The position numbers and the translations under genes are program-made. Source: Bacteroidales bacterium (GTDB taxonomy: Bacteria > Bacteroidota > Bacteroidia > Bacteroidales > F082). Taken from it: DNA of 64,000 nucleotides. The notes below the pieces were generated by a model. That model was not told the DNA's origin and searched no databases. It saw only the letters and a program-made list of their open reading frames with translations. Numbering within the stretch: the stretch's first letter is position 1; the number at the start of each line of letters is the position of its first letter. Of this stretch, positions 16,150 through 23,650 are shown one piece after another. The stretch covers positions 1 through 64,000 of the forward strand of contig WGCY01000041.1 of the NCBI GenBank assembly GCA_015493525.1, read 5' to 3'.

Positions 16150-17925
16150 ATGAAAAGAAAAAGAAAGCTCACAGACCGGTTACTGATTCTCAGCAGAAAA
16201 TTTCCTGACAAACAATTGATGATTATCCTCAGTATTGTTGTGGGGTTTTTGGCCGGAATGATTGCCGTTATTATGAAAAACCTCGTATTTATCATCAAAA
16301 GGCTGCTTACCGGAGGTTTCGAGATAGATTATTCCAATTATCTCTATGTAGTTTATCCGGCAATGGGGTTGTTGCTTGTGGTGCTTTTTATTAAATATGT
16401 CTTGCGAAAACCGGTACGCGACGGTATTCCCAATGTACTTTATTCTATTTCGCGAAGCCATGGCATCATTAAGCCGCACAATACTTTTTCTTCTATCATC
16501 ACCAGCACAATCACTGTTGGGTTTGGCGGTTCGGTGGGTTTAGAGGGGCCGACAGTGGTAACAGGGGCTGCTTTCGGGTCGTTTATCGCTAAAAGCCTCG
16601 GATTGAATTATAAGCAGGTAGTTGCTGTGCTGGGCTTTGCCTCGGCAGCGGCCATGTCTGCTATTTTTAAAGCACCCATCGCTGCCATTGTGTTCGCGCT
16701 TGAGGTCATACTTTTCGATATGACCATGAGTTCGCTGGTCCCCTTGTTGCTTGCCTCCATTGTGGCGGCACTTACCTCTTATGCTTTTCTGGGACAGAAT
16801 GTGTTATATCCTTTTCAGGTGGTTTACCGGTTTAACCTCTCAGATACCATTTATTATTTTGCCCTCGGCATTTTCTGCGCTCTCATTTCCATTTATTATA
16901 TAAAAGGTTATGTATTCAGCGGCAAACTGTTTGATAAGATTCCCGGCTGGCTTTCCAAGTTGCTGGTTGGTTCCTCAGTACTGGGCCTGCTTATTTTCCT
17001 CATGCCCTCGCTCTACGGCGAAGGATATGAAGCCATCAACACGGCACTAAAAGGAAATATGAGCTTTATATTCGACAACAGTATTTTTTACGCATTGCGC
17101 GATAATGAAGGGGTGGCTTTGGCCTTGCTTCTGGGAATAATACTGTTGAAAGTTGTGGCTACCTCTGTAACGTTCAGGGCCGGGGGCATTGGTGGCGTTT
17201 TTGCTCCCACGCTGTTCGTTGGGGCCATGACGGGATTATTTTTTGCCAAGACTTTTAATTTTTTTGGTATGGCCAGTTTGCCCATAAGCGATTTTGCGTT
17301 GGTGGGGATGGCCGGGTTGCTGGCCGGAGTGGTACATGCCCCGCTGACGGCCATTTTTCTTATTGCCGAAATAACCGGTGGCTATTCGCTCATCTTCCCC
17401 ATTATGATTGTGGCCACTACTTCTTACAGTTTAACCAGGGTCTTTGTGAACCGCTCTATTTATACCATACAATTGTCGAAACACGGCGATATGCTTACCC
17501 ATCACAAAGACAAAGCCCTACTCATAATGATGAGCATTGATAATCTGATTGAAACTAATTTTAAAACGATTAATCCGGATGGCAACCTGGGAGATCTTGT
17601 AAAAGTAGTGGCAGATTCTACGAGAAATATTTTTCCTGTGGTAGACGATAATAATGATTTTTATGGTATCATTGTTATGGACCAGATCAGGCACATTATG
17701 TTTGACCCCAAGATGTATGAGCGTGTATCTGTCAGGAGCTTAATGTTCCATCCCTCTACCATAGTGGAAAAGAGCGATGATATGGAAACCGTTGCCGGAA
17801 AGTTTCAGCATACGGGCAAATACAACCTCGTGGTGCTTGACAAGGGAAAATATGTGGGTTTCGTTTCCCGGGCCAACGTGTTTTCACATTATCGGCAATT
17901 GCTCAAAGAGTTTTCGGAAGATTAA
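16150..17925 (+). CDS. ClC family chloride channel/antiporter with CBS pair
   Basis: 591 residues. The ClC membrane domain shows DGIPNVLYS, GSVGLEGPTV with the gating glutamate Glu132, and GGVFAPTLF, the three anion-filter segments. After about residue 440 follows a tandem CBS domain that may sense nucleotides. The gating glutamate suggests a Cl-/H+ antiporter, but this is not proof. ATG 16150 lies 10 bp after a TACATTTG -7 box (16132-16139); the upstream in-frame ATG at 16108 is outside the likely transcript. The mRNA leader would be only a few bases. Confidence 0.9.
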   Translation: MKRKRKLTDRLLILSRKFPDKQLMIILSIVVGFLAGMIAVIMKNLVFIIKRLLTGGFEIDYSNYLYVVYPAMGLLLVVLFIKYVLRKPVRDGIPNVLYSISRSHGIIKPHNTFSSIITSTITVGFGGSVGLEGPTVVTGAAFGSFIAKSLGLNYKQVVAVLGFASAAAMSAIFKAPIAAIVFALEVILFDMTMSSLVPLLLASIVAALTSYAFLGQNVLYPFQVVYRFNLSDTIYYFALGIFCALISIYYIKGYVFSGKLFDKIPGWLSKLLVGSSVLGLLIFLMPSLYGEGYEAINTALKGNMSFIFDNSIFYALRDNEGVALALLLGIILLKVVATSVTFRAGGIGGVFAPTLFVGAMTGLFFAKTFNFFGMASLPISDFALVGMAGLLAGVVHAPLTAIFLIAEITGGYSLIFPIMIVATTSYSLTRVFVNRSIYTIQLSKHGDMLTHHKDKALLIMMSIDNLIETNFKTINPDGNLGDLVKVVADSTRNIFPVVDDNNDFYGIIVMDQIRHIMFDPKMYERVSVRSLMFHPSTIVEKSDDMETVAGKFQHTGKYNLVVLDKGKYVGFVSRANVFSHYRQLLKEFSED

Positions 17926-18031
17926 AAACAGGCCTGCACTTTTCATTTCTTGAAAATTTCCCGGCAAAAGGTTCCGGCAAAAAGAAAAACGCTATTTTTG
18001 CCGGTATTATTTATACAAAATCTAAATTACC

Positions 18032-18535
18032 ATGGGTACCATCGGACTTTTTTATGGCTCCACTTACGGCATGACTGAAAAGGTAGCAGGGAAAATCAAA
18101 GCAGCTTTTGGAAAACATCAGGTTGACCTTTACAATGTGAAAGATGCCTCCAAAGAGGCTTTGGAAAAGTATGATTACCTTATTTTTGGGACCTCCGCAT
18201 GGGGCATTGGTGAAATGCAGGATGACTGGGAACGCTGGATTTCCTCACTTGAAGGGATTAATTTCACGGGGAAAAAGGTGGCCCTTTTCGGGCTGGGCGA
18301 CCAGGTAAAATATCCAGAGAGTTTTGTGGATGGGCTGGGTACGTTATACTGCAGGTTGCCTGACAAATCGGTGGTAACAGGCGAATGGCCCGTGGAAGGT
18401 TACAAATATTATTTCTCTCTTGCGGAGAAAGAGGGGAGGTTTGTCGGACTGGTACTGGATGAACACAACCAAAAGGAAAAAACCGATGGACGCATTAAAA
18501 AGTGGGTAAAGCAGCTGGAAGAAGAGTTTGTTTAA
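18032..18535 (+). CDS. fldA: Flavodoxin
   Basis: 167 residues. FMN phosphate loop FYGSTYGMTEKVA (residues 7-19), GTSAWGIGEMQDDWE and FGLGDQVKYPESFVDGLG form the flavin site of a long-chain flavodoxin. It carries low-potential electrons, often in place of ferredoxin under iron limitation. A TATTTTTG box at 17993-18000 lies 31 bp before the ATG. It has a standard phosphate loop, unlike its paralogue at 14 kb. Confidence 0.92.
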   Translation: MGTIGLFYGSTYGMTEKVAGKIKAAFGKHQVDLYNVKDASKEALEKYDYLIFGTSAWGIGEMQDDWERWISSLEGINFTGKKVALFGLGDQVKYPESFVDGLGTLYCRLPDKSVVTGEWPVEGYKYYFSLAEKEGRFVGLVLDEHNQKEKTDGRIKKWVKQLEEEFV

Positions 18536-18552
18536 CCCGTAAAGCGTACTTG

Positions 18553-18588
18553 TTTTAGAGAAGCATCGTATTTTAGAGAAGCATCGTA
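18553..18588. repeat. Perfect 18-bp tandem duplication
   Basis: TTTTAGAGAAGCATCGTA occurs twice with no gap (18553-18570, 18571-18588). GCATC in the second copy pairs with GATGC at 18594-18598. It lies just after the flavodoxin stop. Confidence 0.85.
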
Positions 18589-18647
18589 CCTGAGATGCCT
18601 TTTCCCTTTTGCAAAATGGACAAAGCATAATTCCGTGCAAAACAAAA

Positions 18648-18692
18648 CCCACACAAGAAACTAAAAACTCCCTGTGTGGGCCTGGCTTTTTT
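18648..18692 (+). terminator. Terminator after fldA
   Basis: CCCACACA (18648-18655) pairs with TGTGTGGG (18673-18680); a run of T follows at 18686-18692. It lies between fldA and the convergent acyl-CoA dehydrogenase. Confidence 0.65.
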
Positions 18693-18743
18693 TGACAGCC
18701 CGAATGTCCGAACGAAACAGGCTAATGAAATACAGGTAAGGCC

Positions 18744-19886
18744 TTAACCTTTCATCAGGCTTCTCGAAATAATAATCTTTTGGATTTCGGAAGTGCCTTC
18801 ATAAATCTGCGTCAGCTTGGCTTCACGCATAAGGCGTTCCACATGGTACTCTTTCACGTAGCCATATCCTCCGTGTATCTGAACAGCTTCGGTGGTTACC
18901 TCCATGGCAATGTCGGCAGCATACTGTTTGGCCATGGCACCGGCCACGGTAATGGATTTGTGATGGTCTTTGAGCCAGGCAGCTTTCAGACACAGGTTAC
19001 GGGCATTTTCAATTTTTACGGCCATATCACTCAGCTTAAAAGCAAGCGACTGGTGGTTAATAATTTCGGTTCCAAAAGCTTTCCGCTCCTTGGAGTAAGC
19101 CAGTGCCCTTTCAAAAGCCCCTGATGCAATGCCCAATGCCTGTGAAGCAATGCCAATACGTCCGGCTTCGAGGACCATCATGGCAAATTTGAAGCCAAAG
19201 CCATCTTCACCAATGCGGTTTTCTTTGGGGACTTTAACATCGGTAAACATAATAGAATGGGTATCGGAACTGCGCATCCCCATTTTGTTTTCGTGAGGGC
19301 CTACCGTGATGCCCGGCGTGTTTTTATCCACGATAAATGCGTTGATGCCATGGGATTTCTTCTCCGGATGTGTTTGTCCCATAACAATATAAGTAGAGGC
19401 AGATCCTCCGTTGGTAATCCAGTTTTTGGTGCCGTTAAGCAGGTAATAATCCCCTTTGTCTTCGGCAGAAGTGTATTGATGCGTAGCATCGGAACCGGCT
19501 TCCGGTTCGGACAACAGGAAAGCACCGATAATCTCCCCGCGGGCCAGTGGCTTCAGGTATTTCTGCTTCTGCTCTTCGTTGCCAAAACGGTTCAGACCAT
19601 AGCAAACCAACGAATTGTTTACTGACATAATTACGGCAACAGAGGAATCAATTTTTGCAATCTCTTCCATTGCTAATACATAGGAAACGGTGTCCATGCC
19701 ACCACCGTCATATTCGGGTGGAATCATCATTCCCAGGAACCCCAACTCGGCAAGTTTTTTAACATGTTCTGCGGGGAATATTGCTTTTTCATCTCTTTCC
19801 AACACATCCTGGAGAAGCTCGCGTTGGGCGAAATCTTTTGCAGCTTGTTGTATCATCAGCTGCTCTTCGGTAAATTCAAAATTCAT
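18744..19886 (-). CDS. Acyl-CoA dehydrogenase
   Basis: 380 residues, standard family length. The start at 19886 (MNFEFTEEQL) matches the usual family N-terminus. Motifs: LSEPEAGSD and WITNGG for FAD and substrate, QIHGGYGY near the C-terminus, and YEGTSEIQ where the catalytic glutamate sits. It oxidises acyl-CoA to trans-enoyl-CoA and passes electrons to ETF; no ETF genes are present here. Chain-length preference cannot be read; the sequence resembles short/branched-chain (butyryl-CoA type) enzymes. A minus-strand TAAATTTG box (19930-19923) lies about 37 bp upstream. Confidence 0.93.
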   Translation of the reverse strand: MNFEFTEEQLMIQQAAKDFAQRELLQDVLERDEKAIFPAEHVKKLAELGFLGMMIPPEYDGGGMDTVSYVLAMEEIAKIDSSVAVIMSVNNSLVCYGLNRFGNEEQKQKYLKPLARGEIIGAFLLSEPEAGSDATHQYTSAEDKGDYYLLNGTKNWITNGGSASTYIVMGQTHPEKKSHGINAFIVDKNTPGITVGPHENKMGMRSSDTHSIMFTDVKVPKENRIGEDGFGFKFAMMVLEAGRIGIASQALGIASGAFERALAYSKERKAFGTEIINHQSLAFKLSDMAVKIENARNLCLKAAWLKDHHKSITVAGAMAKQYAADIAMEVTTEAVQIHGGYGYVKEYHVERLMREAKLTQIYEGTSEIQKIIISRSLMKG

Positions 19887-19972
19887 GATAATATTTTTTA
19901 TAAAACTGTATTTGTCTGCTAACAAATTTACGGAATAATTGCTTTGAACTGATTCTAAATTTGGCTGCCGTT

Positions 19973-20917
19973 TTACAGCAAAAAACCATCCATTCTTCGG
20001 GCTGTTTCGTTAAATCCGGCTATAAGTCCGGCAATGATTTGGCGTACCGGTTTAATTTCATCAATCAATCCGGCTACCTGGCCTATTTCCAGTTCTCCCC
20101 CGTCTACATCGCCTTCAAACATCCCTTTTTTGGCACGGCCTTTGCCCAGCAGTTCGGCCAACTCTTCCTTTGAAGCTCCGGACTGCTCTGCCTGATGGAC
20201 TTTTTCGAAAAACGGGTTGTGAAGCAGCCGTACGGGAACCAGCTGTTTCAGCGACAGGTAAGTCTCCCCCTCTCCGGCATCCACAATTTTGTGCTTGAAC
20301 GCTTCATGTGCCGATGATTCTTGTGAAGCGGCGAAAAGGCTTCCTATTTGCACGCCGGCAGCACCAAGTGCCATAGCCGCAAAGATGGCAGCACCGGAAC
20401 CAATGCCTCCGGCGGCGATTATGGGAATCTGTACAACATTACGAAGTGCCTGAAGTAAAACCAGTGTGGTTGTTTCTTCAAAACCGTTGTGCCCGCCGGC
20501 TTCAAAACCTTCAGCTACGATGGCATCCACGCCGGCTTCCTGTGCTTTCAAAGCGAATTTTTTGTTGGCAACAACATGCACTACGGTGATGCCTTTTTCT
20601 TTTAGAAATATCGTATATTTTTTGGGATTTCCTGCAGAGGTAAAGACAATCTTCACCCCTTCCCGGACAATAATCTCCATGATTTCATCCGTTTGGGGAT
20701 AGAGCAACGGCACATTTACACCGAAGGGTTTTGAAGTGGCAGTTTTGCATTTTCGGATATGTTCTTTCAGCGTTTCCGGATGCATGGAACCCGCCCCGAT
20801 AAGGCCAAGTCCCCCCGCATTGCTTACGGCTGATGCCAGTTCCCAGCCGCTGCACCAAATCATACCACCCTGAACAATGGGATATTTTATGTGAAACAGT
20901 TCTGTGATGTTTTTCAT
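19973..20917 (-). CDS. FabK-like enoyl-ACP reductase / nitronate monooxygenase family
   Basis: 314 residues, FMN-dependent TIM barrel. The start ITELFHIKYPIVQGGM, the AEGFEAGGHNG loop, IAAGGIGSGAA and the closing EGDVDGGELEIGQVAGLI resemble FabK more closely than classical nitronate monooxygenases. FabK reduces enoyl-ACP in fatty-acid synthesis. It lies next to the acyl-CoA dehydrogenase, but 87 bp separates them. Without alignment the choice between FabK and nitronate monooxygenase stays open. Confidence 0.8.
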   Translation of the reverse strand: MKNITELFHIKYPIVQGGMIWCSGWELASAVSNAGGLGLIGAGSMHPETLKEHIRKCKTATSKPFGVNVPLLYPQTDEIMEIIVREGVKIVFTSAGNPKKYTIFLKEKGITVVHVVANKKFALKAQEAGVDAIVAEGFEAGGHNGFEETTTLVLLQALRNVVQIPIIAAGGIGSGAAIFAAMALGAAGVQIGSLFAASQESSAHEAFKHKIVDAGEGETYLSLKQLVPVRLLHNPFFEKVHQAEQSGASKEELAELLGKGRAKKGMFEGDVDGGELEIGQVAGLIDEIKPVRQIIAGLIAGFNETARRMDGFLL

Positions 20918-20944
20918 GGATTTATTTTAAAATGGTTGTTTTGT

Positions 20945-21103
20945 TGTCATTTGATTGTCATTCAATGGTCAAACGGTCGTCAGACGATTGTCAAACAATG
21001 GTCAAACGGTTGTCAGGTGCTACGCACGTCAAACGGTCGTCAAACAGTTGCCAAACGGTCGTCATTCAGTTGTCATACGGTTGTTAATCTATCGTCATTT
21101 ACT
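20945..21103. repeat. Array of 11-bp tandem repeats, downstream side of the S23 gene
   Basis: Fourteen units of 11 bp, consensus nGTCAAACGGT (examples GGTCAAACGGT at 20967 and 21000, CGTCAAACAGT at 21038). The phase is kept apart from one six-base interruption at 21022, next to a small palindrome GTGC-TAC-GCAC (21017-21027). The last unit overlaps the stop codon of the S23 gene. One unit is about one helical turn. Confidence 0.9.
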
Positions 21104-21470
21104 GAGGATTAGTTGGATGATTGTTTCCGATGGAACGGATATAGTTGTTCAATTTAACACCAATATCATCTATGGTTCTCACAAAATCTGAAAATGTTTC
21201 CTCATTTATAAGTTTTCTGTTTTTTGCTTTGGTGAGCCAGGTTTTAGTTTCAAAAAGTGAGCCGCGGGAATAATAACTGAAATTTTTAGTCTCTTTGTAA
21301 TGAAACCTTCCCAAGCCCTCACTCATGTTGGCAGCTACTGAATCAGCCGATCGTACCAACTGGTTTCCCATGGTATTTTTAGCAAATTTGTCCCACTCCA
21401 TGACGATTTTCCAAACTTTCTCACCCATTTCCATGGCATCCTGATAGACCCTGAATTCTTCGAGTTTCAT
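21099..21470 (-). CDS. Four-helix-bundle protein, S23 / 23S rRNA-IVS family
   Basis: 123 residues, all-helical. Family signatures are QLVRSADSVAANMSEG (41-56) and ETKNFSYYSRGSLFETKTWL (around 63-82, given in two overlapping parts). These proteins were found in intervening sequences of 23S rRNA; the related Avd protein of diversity-generating retroelements is a pentameric nucleic-acid binder. This copy is not in an rRNA gene and no reverse transcriptase is near. Repeat arrays of 11 bp lie directly on both sides. Function unknown; nucleic-acid binding is inferred. Confidence 0.88.
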   Translation of the reverse strand: MKLEEFRVYQDAMEMGEKVWKIVMEWDKFAKNTMGNQLVRSADSVAANMSEGLGRFHYKETKNFSYYSRGSLFETKTWLTKAKNRKLINEETFSDFVRTIDDIGVKLNNYIRSIGNNHPTNPQ

Positions 21471-21510
21471 GATTGTAAATTTTAATAATTGATAAAAATG
21501 ATAATGATTA

Positions 21511-21587
21511 AGTTATTCAATGGTCATTCAGTGGTCAAATGGTGGTCAGACAGTAGTCAAACAATTGCCAAACAGTTGTCAATGATT
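21511..21587. repeat. Array of 11-bp tandem repeats, upstream side of the S23 gene
   Basis: Seven units of 11 bp in the same orientation and with the same consensus as the downstream array: GGTCATTCAGT (21522), GGTCAAATGGT (21533), GGTCAGACAGT (21544), AGTCAAACAAT (21555), TGCCAAACAGT (21566). It starts 40 bp upstream of the S23 start, where its promoter should be. No gene lies in the remaining DNA to 21728. Confidence 0.88.
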
Positions 21588-21728
21588 ATCATGTAGCTTA
21601 TTAAATCATTACGGAATGCTACTACTTAACAATTGTTTGCCGACGAATGTAGTCTTGTCTATTGAATGACGGCGGAGCGAAGCGAAGCCCTGACCACCGA
21701 ATAACCACCAAATCCTCTAAAATTTTAT

Positions 21729-22400
21729 CTAAATCCGCTCGTTCTTCTTCATTTCCTCCATCATCTCCTTCACCACCAGCCCGGCATCTTCTTTTATGTC
21801 CAAAATGGTAGCATCAAGCATATAACAAGGGGTTGTAAAAACATTGTATTTGTGATCGTGCACCACCTGTCCGTGCGTGGTTACCACATGTTTGCTCCCC
21901 ATTTTTTCGATGGCTTCCACCGTTCCCGGGTCGTTTCCAATCGTTACTTCCACGCCTTGAATCACGCGCGCCACCACAGCGGGTGAGATACACAATGCGC
22001 CGATGGGTTTGTGTACCGCCAGCATCTGTTTGATGGCATCTTCCACTTCCTGGTTCACCGTGGCGTTGGCACCATCAAAAGCAACGGTACTCAGGTTTTT
22101 GGCGGCACCGAAACCACCCGGAAAAATCAACGCATCAAAATCGGCAGCTTTAAACGCACTCAACGGTTTGATGTCGCCCCGGGCAATGCGTGCCGATTCC
22201 ACCAGCACATTGCGGCTTTCGTTCATTTCTTCACCCGTCAGGTGGTTGATGACATGATACTGCGGAATATCCGGTGCAAAGCACTGATATTCTCCACCTT
22301 CTTCCAAAATAGAGAGCATGGTCATGGTAGATTCATGAATCTCGGCACCATCATACACGCCGCATCCCGACAGTACTACGGCAAATTTTTTCTTTTCCAT
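21729..22400 (-). CDS. elbB: ElbB-type glyoxalase (DJ-1/PfpI superfamily)
   Basis: 223 residues. The start VVLSGCGVYDGAEIHE is diagnostic of ElbB; GGFGAAKNLS and the nucleophile elbow ALCISPAVVA give the DJ-1/PfpI fold with its reactive cysteine. In E. coli the protein has weak glyoxalase activity; its link to isoprenoid synthesis is old and uncertain. Single gene. Confidence 0.92.
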   Translation of the reverse strand: MEKKKFAVVLSGCGVYDGAEIHESTMTMLSILEEGGEYQCFAPDIPQYHVINHLTGEEMNESRNVLVESARIARGDIKPLSAFKAADFDALIFPGGFGAAKNLSTVAFDGANATVNQEVEDAIKQMLAVHKPIGALCISPAVVARVIQGVEVTIGNDPGTVEAIEKMGSKHVVTTHGQVVHDHKYNVFTTPCYMLDATILDIKEDAGLVVKEMMEEMKKNERI

Positions 22401-22518
22401 GATAAAAATATTTAATGGTTTTGACTGCTAAATTAAGAAAAACAGGGTTTCCCCTACAACTAAAATCTTAATATTATTAATAAACATTTAAAAATTATTG
22501 ATAAACAATAAAAAAGTA

Positions 22519-22548
22519 TTGACTTTTAATAATTCTCGTTTATCTTTG
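22519..22548 (+). promoter_or_regulatory. Promoter of the DUF2975/YozG pair
   Basis: TTG (22519-22521), 19-bp spacer, TATCTTTG (22541-22548): full match to the Bacteroidota promoter. The first ATG is 28 bp downstream. Confidence 0.7.
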
Positions 22549-22576
22549 CCAAAGAATAACTTGAAATGATTATATC

Positions 22577-23215
22577 ATGGAAACAAAAAAAGCACCTCGG
22601 AGCATTAATGTAATTTACTGGATTATTAATCTGTTCTTTTGGTTAGCGGTAATTATCATTTTTGGGTTAATGGTGGATACCGTTTTATTTTATACCGGTG
22701 TTAGTAACGATGTCGGTTTATCGGGTCGAACATTGCCTGTTAATATTAAAATTTTGGAAACCGGAGAGCTACATCATGGAGATAAAAATTTCACATTGAA
22801 GTTAAAAACTACTACTGAAAATATTGAAGTGGTCAACCCGCCCCGATTTATAACAAAGAAATCTGCCCTAGTAAATCTTTTAATTTTTATAATCTCATTA
22901 TATTTAATTTGGATTTTTAGAAAATTTGTCAAAAACGTTAAAAGTGGTGAAACCTTTTCAATAAAAAATATTTCATTGTTAAAGAGGATATCGTATGTCT
23001 TGGTGGGCTCATGGTTTGTCAAAATAATTTATGTTCAGTATCTTTATTTTTACATAACAGGCCATATCAAACTTGATCAAGTTAAGATTTTGAGTAGTGG
23101 TTTTCTATACAATTTAAATTTAGATTTGCTTTGGCAAGCTTTAATCATTTGGGTTCTCGCCCATATATTCATCACCGGCCTGAAATTGCAACAGGAAAAA
23201 GAATTAACAATTTAA
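22577..23215 (+). CDS. DUF2975-like membrane protein
   Basis: 212 residues with four predicted membrane helices (about 16-38, 98-115, 135-155, 190-208) and an extracytoplasmic domain between the first two. The arrangement and the adjacent small helix-turn-helix gene match DUF2975 proteins, which commonly pair with a YozG-like regulator. The gap to that gene is 4 bp, so they are co-transcribed. Base composition is more AT-rich than its neighbours. Biochemical role unknown. Confidence 0.75.
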   Translation: METKKAPRSINVIYWIINLFFWLAVIIIFGLMVDTVLFYTGVSNDVGLSGRTLPVNIKILETGELHHGDKNFTLKLKTTTENIEVVNPPRFITKKSALVNLLIFIISLYLIWIFRKFVKNVKSGETFSIKNISLLKRISYVLVGSWFVKIIYVQYLYFYITGHIKLDQVKILSSGFLYNLNLDLLWQALIIWVLAHIFITGLKLQQEKELTI

Positions 23216-23219
23216 AGAC

Positions 23220-23435
23220 ATGGCAGTTATCGTAAATTTGGATGTTATGCTCGCCACACGAAAAATGAGTTTGACGGAACTATCGGAAAAAGTGGGTATT
23301 ACCATGTCGAATCTTTCCATTTTGAAAAAGGGAAAAGCCAAAGCCATCCGGTTTTCCACGCTGAACGCCCTTTGTAATGTATTGGAATGTCAACCGGGCG
23401 ATTTGCTGGAGTTCCGGATTGATGAAAGTCCGTAG
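23220..23435 (+). CDS. YozG-like Xre-family regulator
   Basis: 71 residues, nearly all helix-turn-helix: LDVMLATRKMSLTELSEKVG, then ITMSNLSILKKGKAKAIRF as the recognition part, and ALCNVLECQPGDLLEF. It belongs to the Cro/C1-type HTH_26 group. It follows the DUF2975 gene and probably controls the pair. No operator could be identified. Confidence 0.88.
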   Translation: MAVIVNLDVMLATRKMSLTELSEKVGITMSNLSILKKGKAKAIRFSTLNALCNVLECQPGDLLEFRIDESP

Positions 23436-23650
23436 GCCGAAAAACCAGTAAGCTGATGGATGGAAACTTCGGTTGCACGATGGCTCGGAATTAGTTTAAA
23501 TCGGGGGAAATTACAGATTGAAAACAAAAAATATGTTAAAATTTCTTGTTTCGTCCCCCGAGTGATTAAATTTATATTTAATTTTAAAATTTCAATCTTG
23601 GGAAAATTTATAAATATTTATAATAACAACCAATTAAAACACCTTTTATT

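Noticed and set aside
20945-21103. CRISPR array
   Set aside because: Repeats are 11 bp and contiguous without spacers, and no cas genes are present.
20955-21191. Plus-strand frame with repeated QTVV motifs
   Set aside because: The repetition comes from the 11-bp array (33-bp superperiod), not from a protein repeat.
21099-21470. avd of a diversity-generating retroelement
   Set aside because: Same superfamily, but no reverse transcriptase, template repeat or variable target gene is seen nearby.
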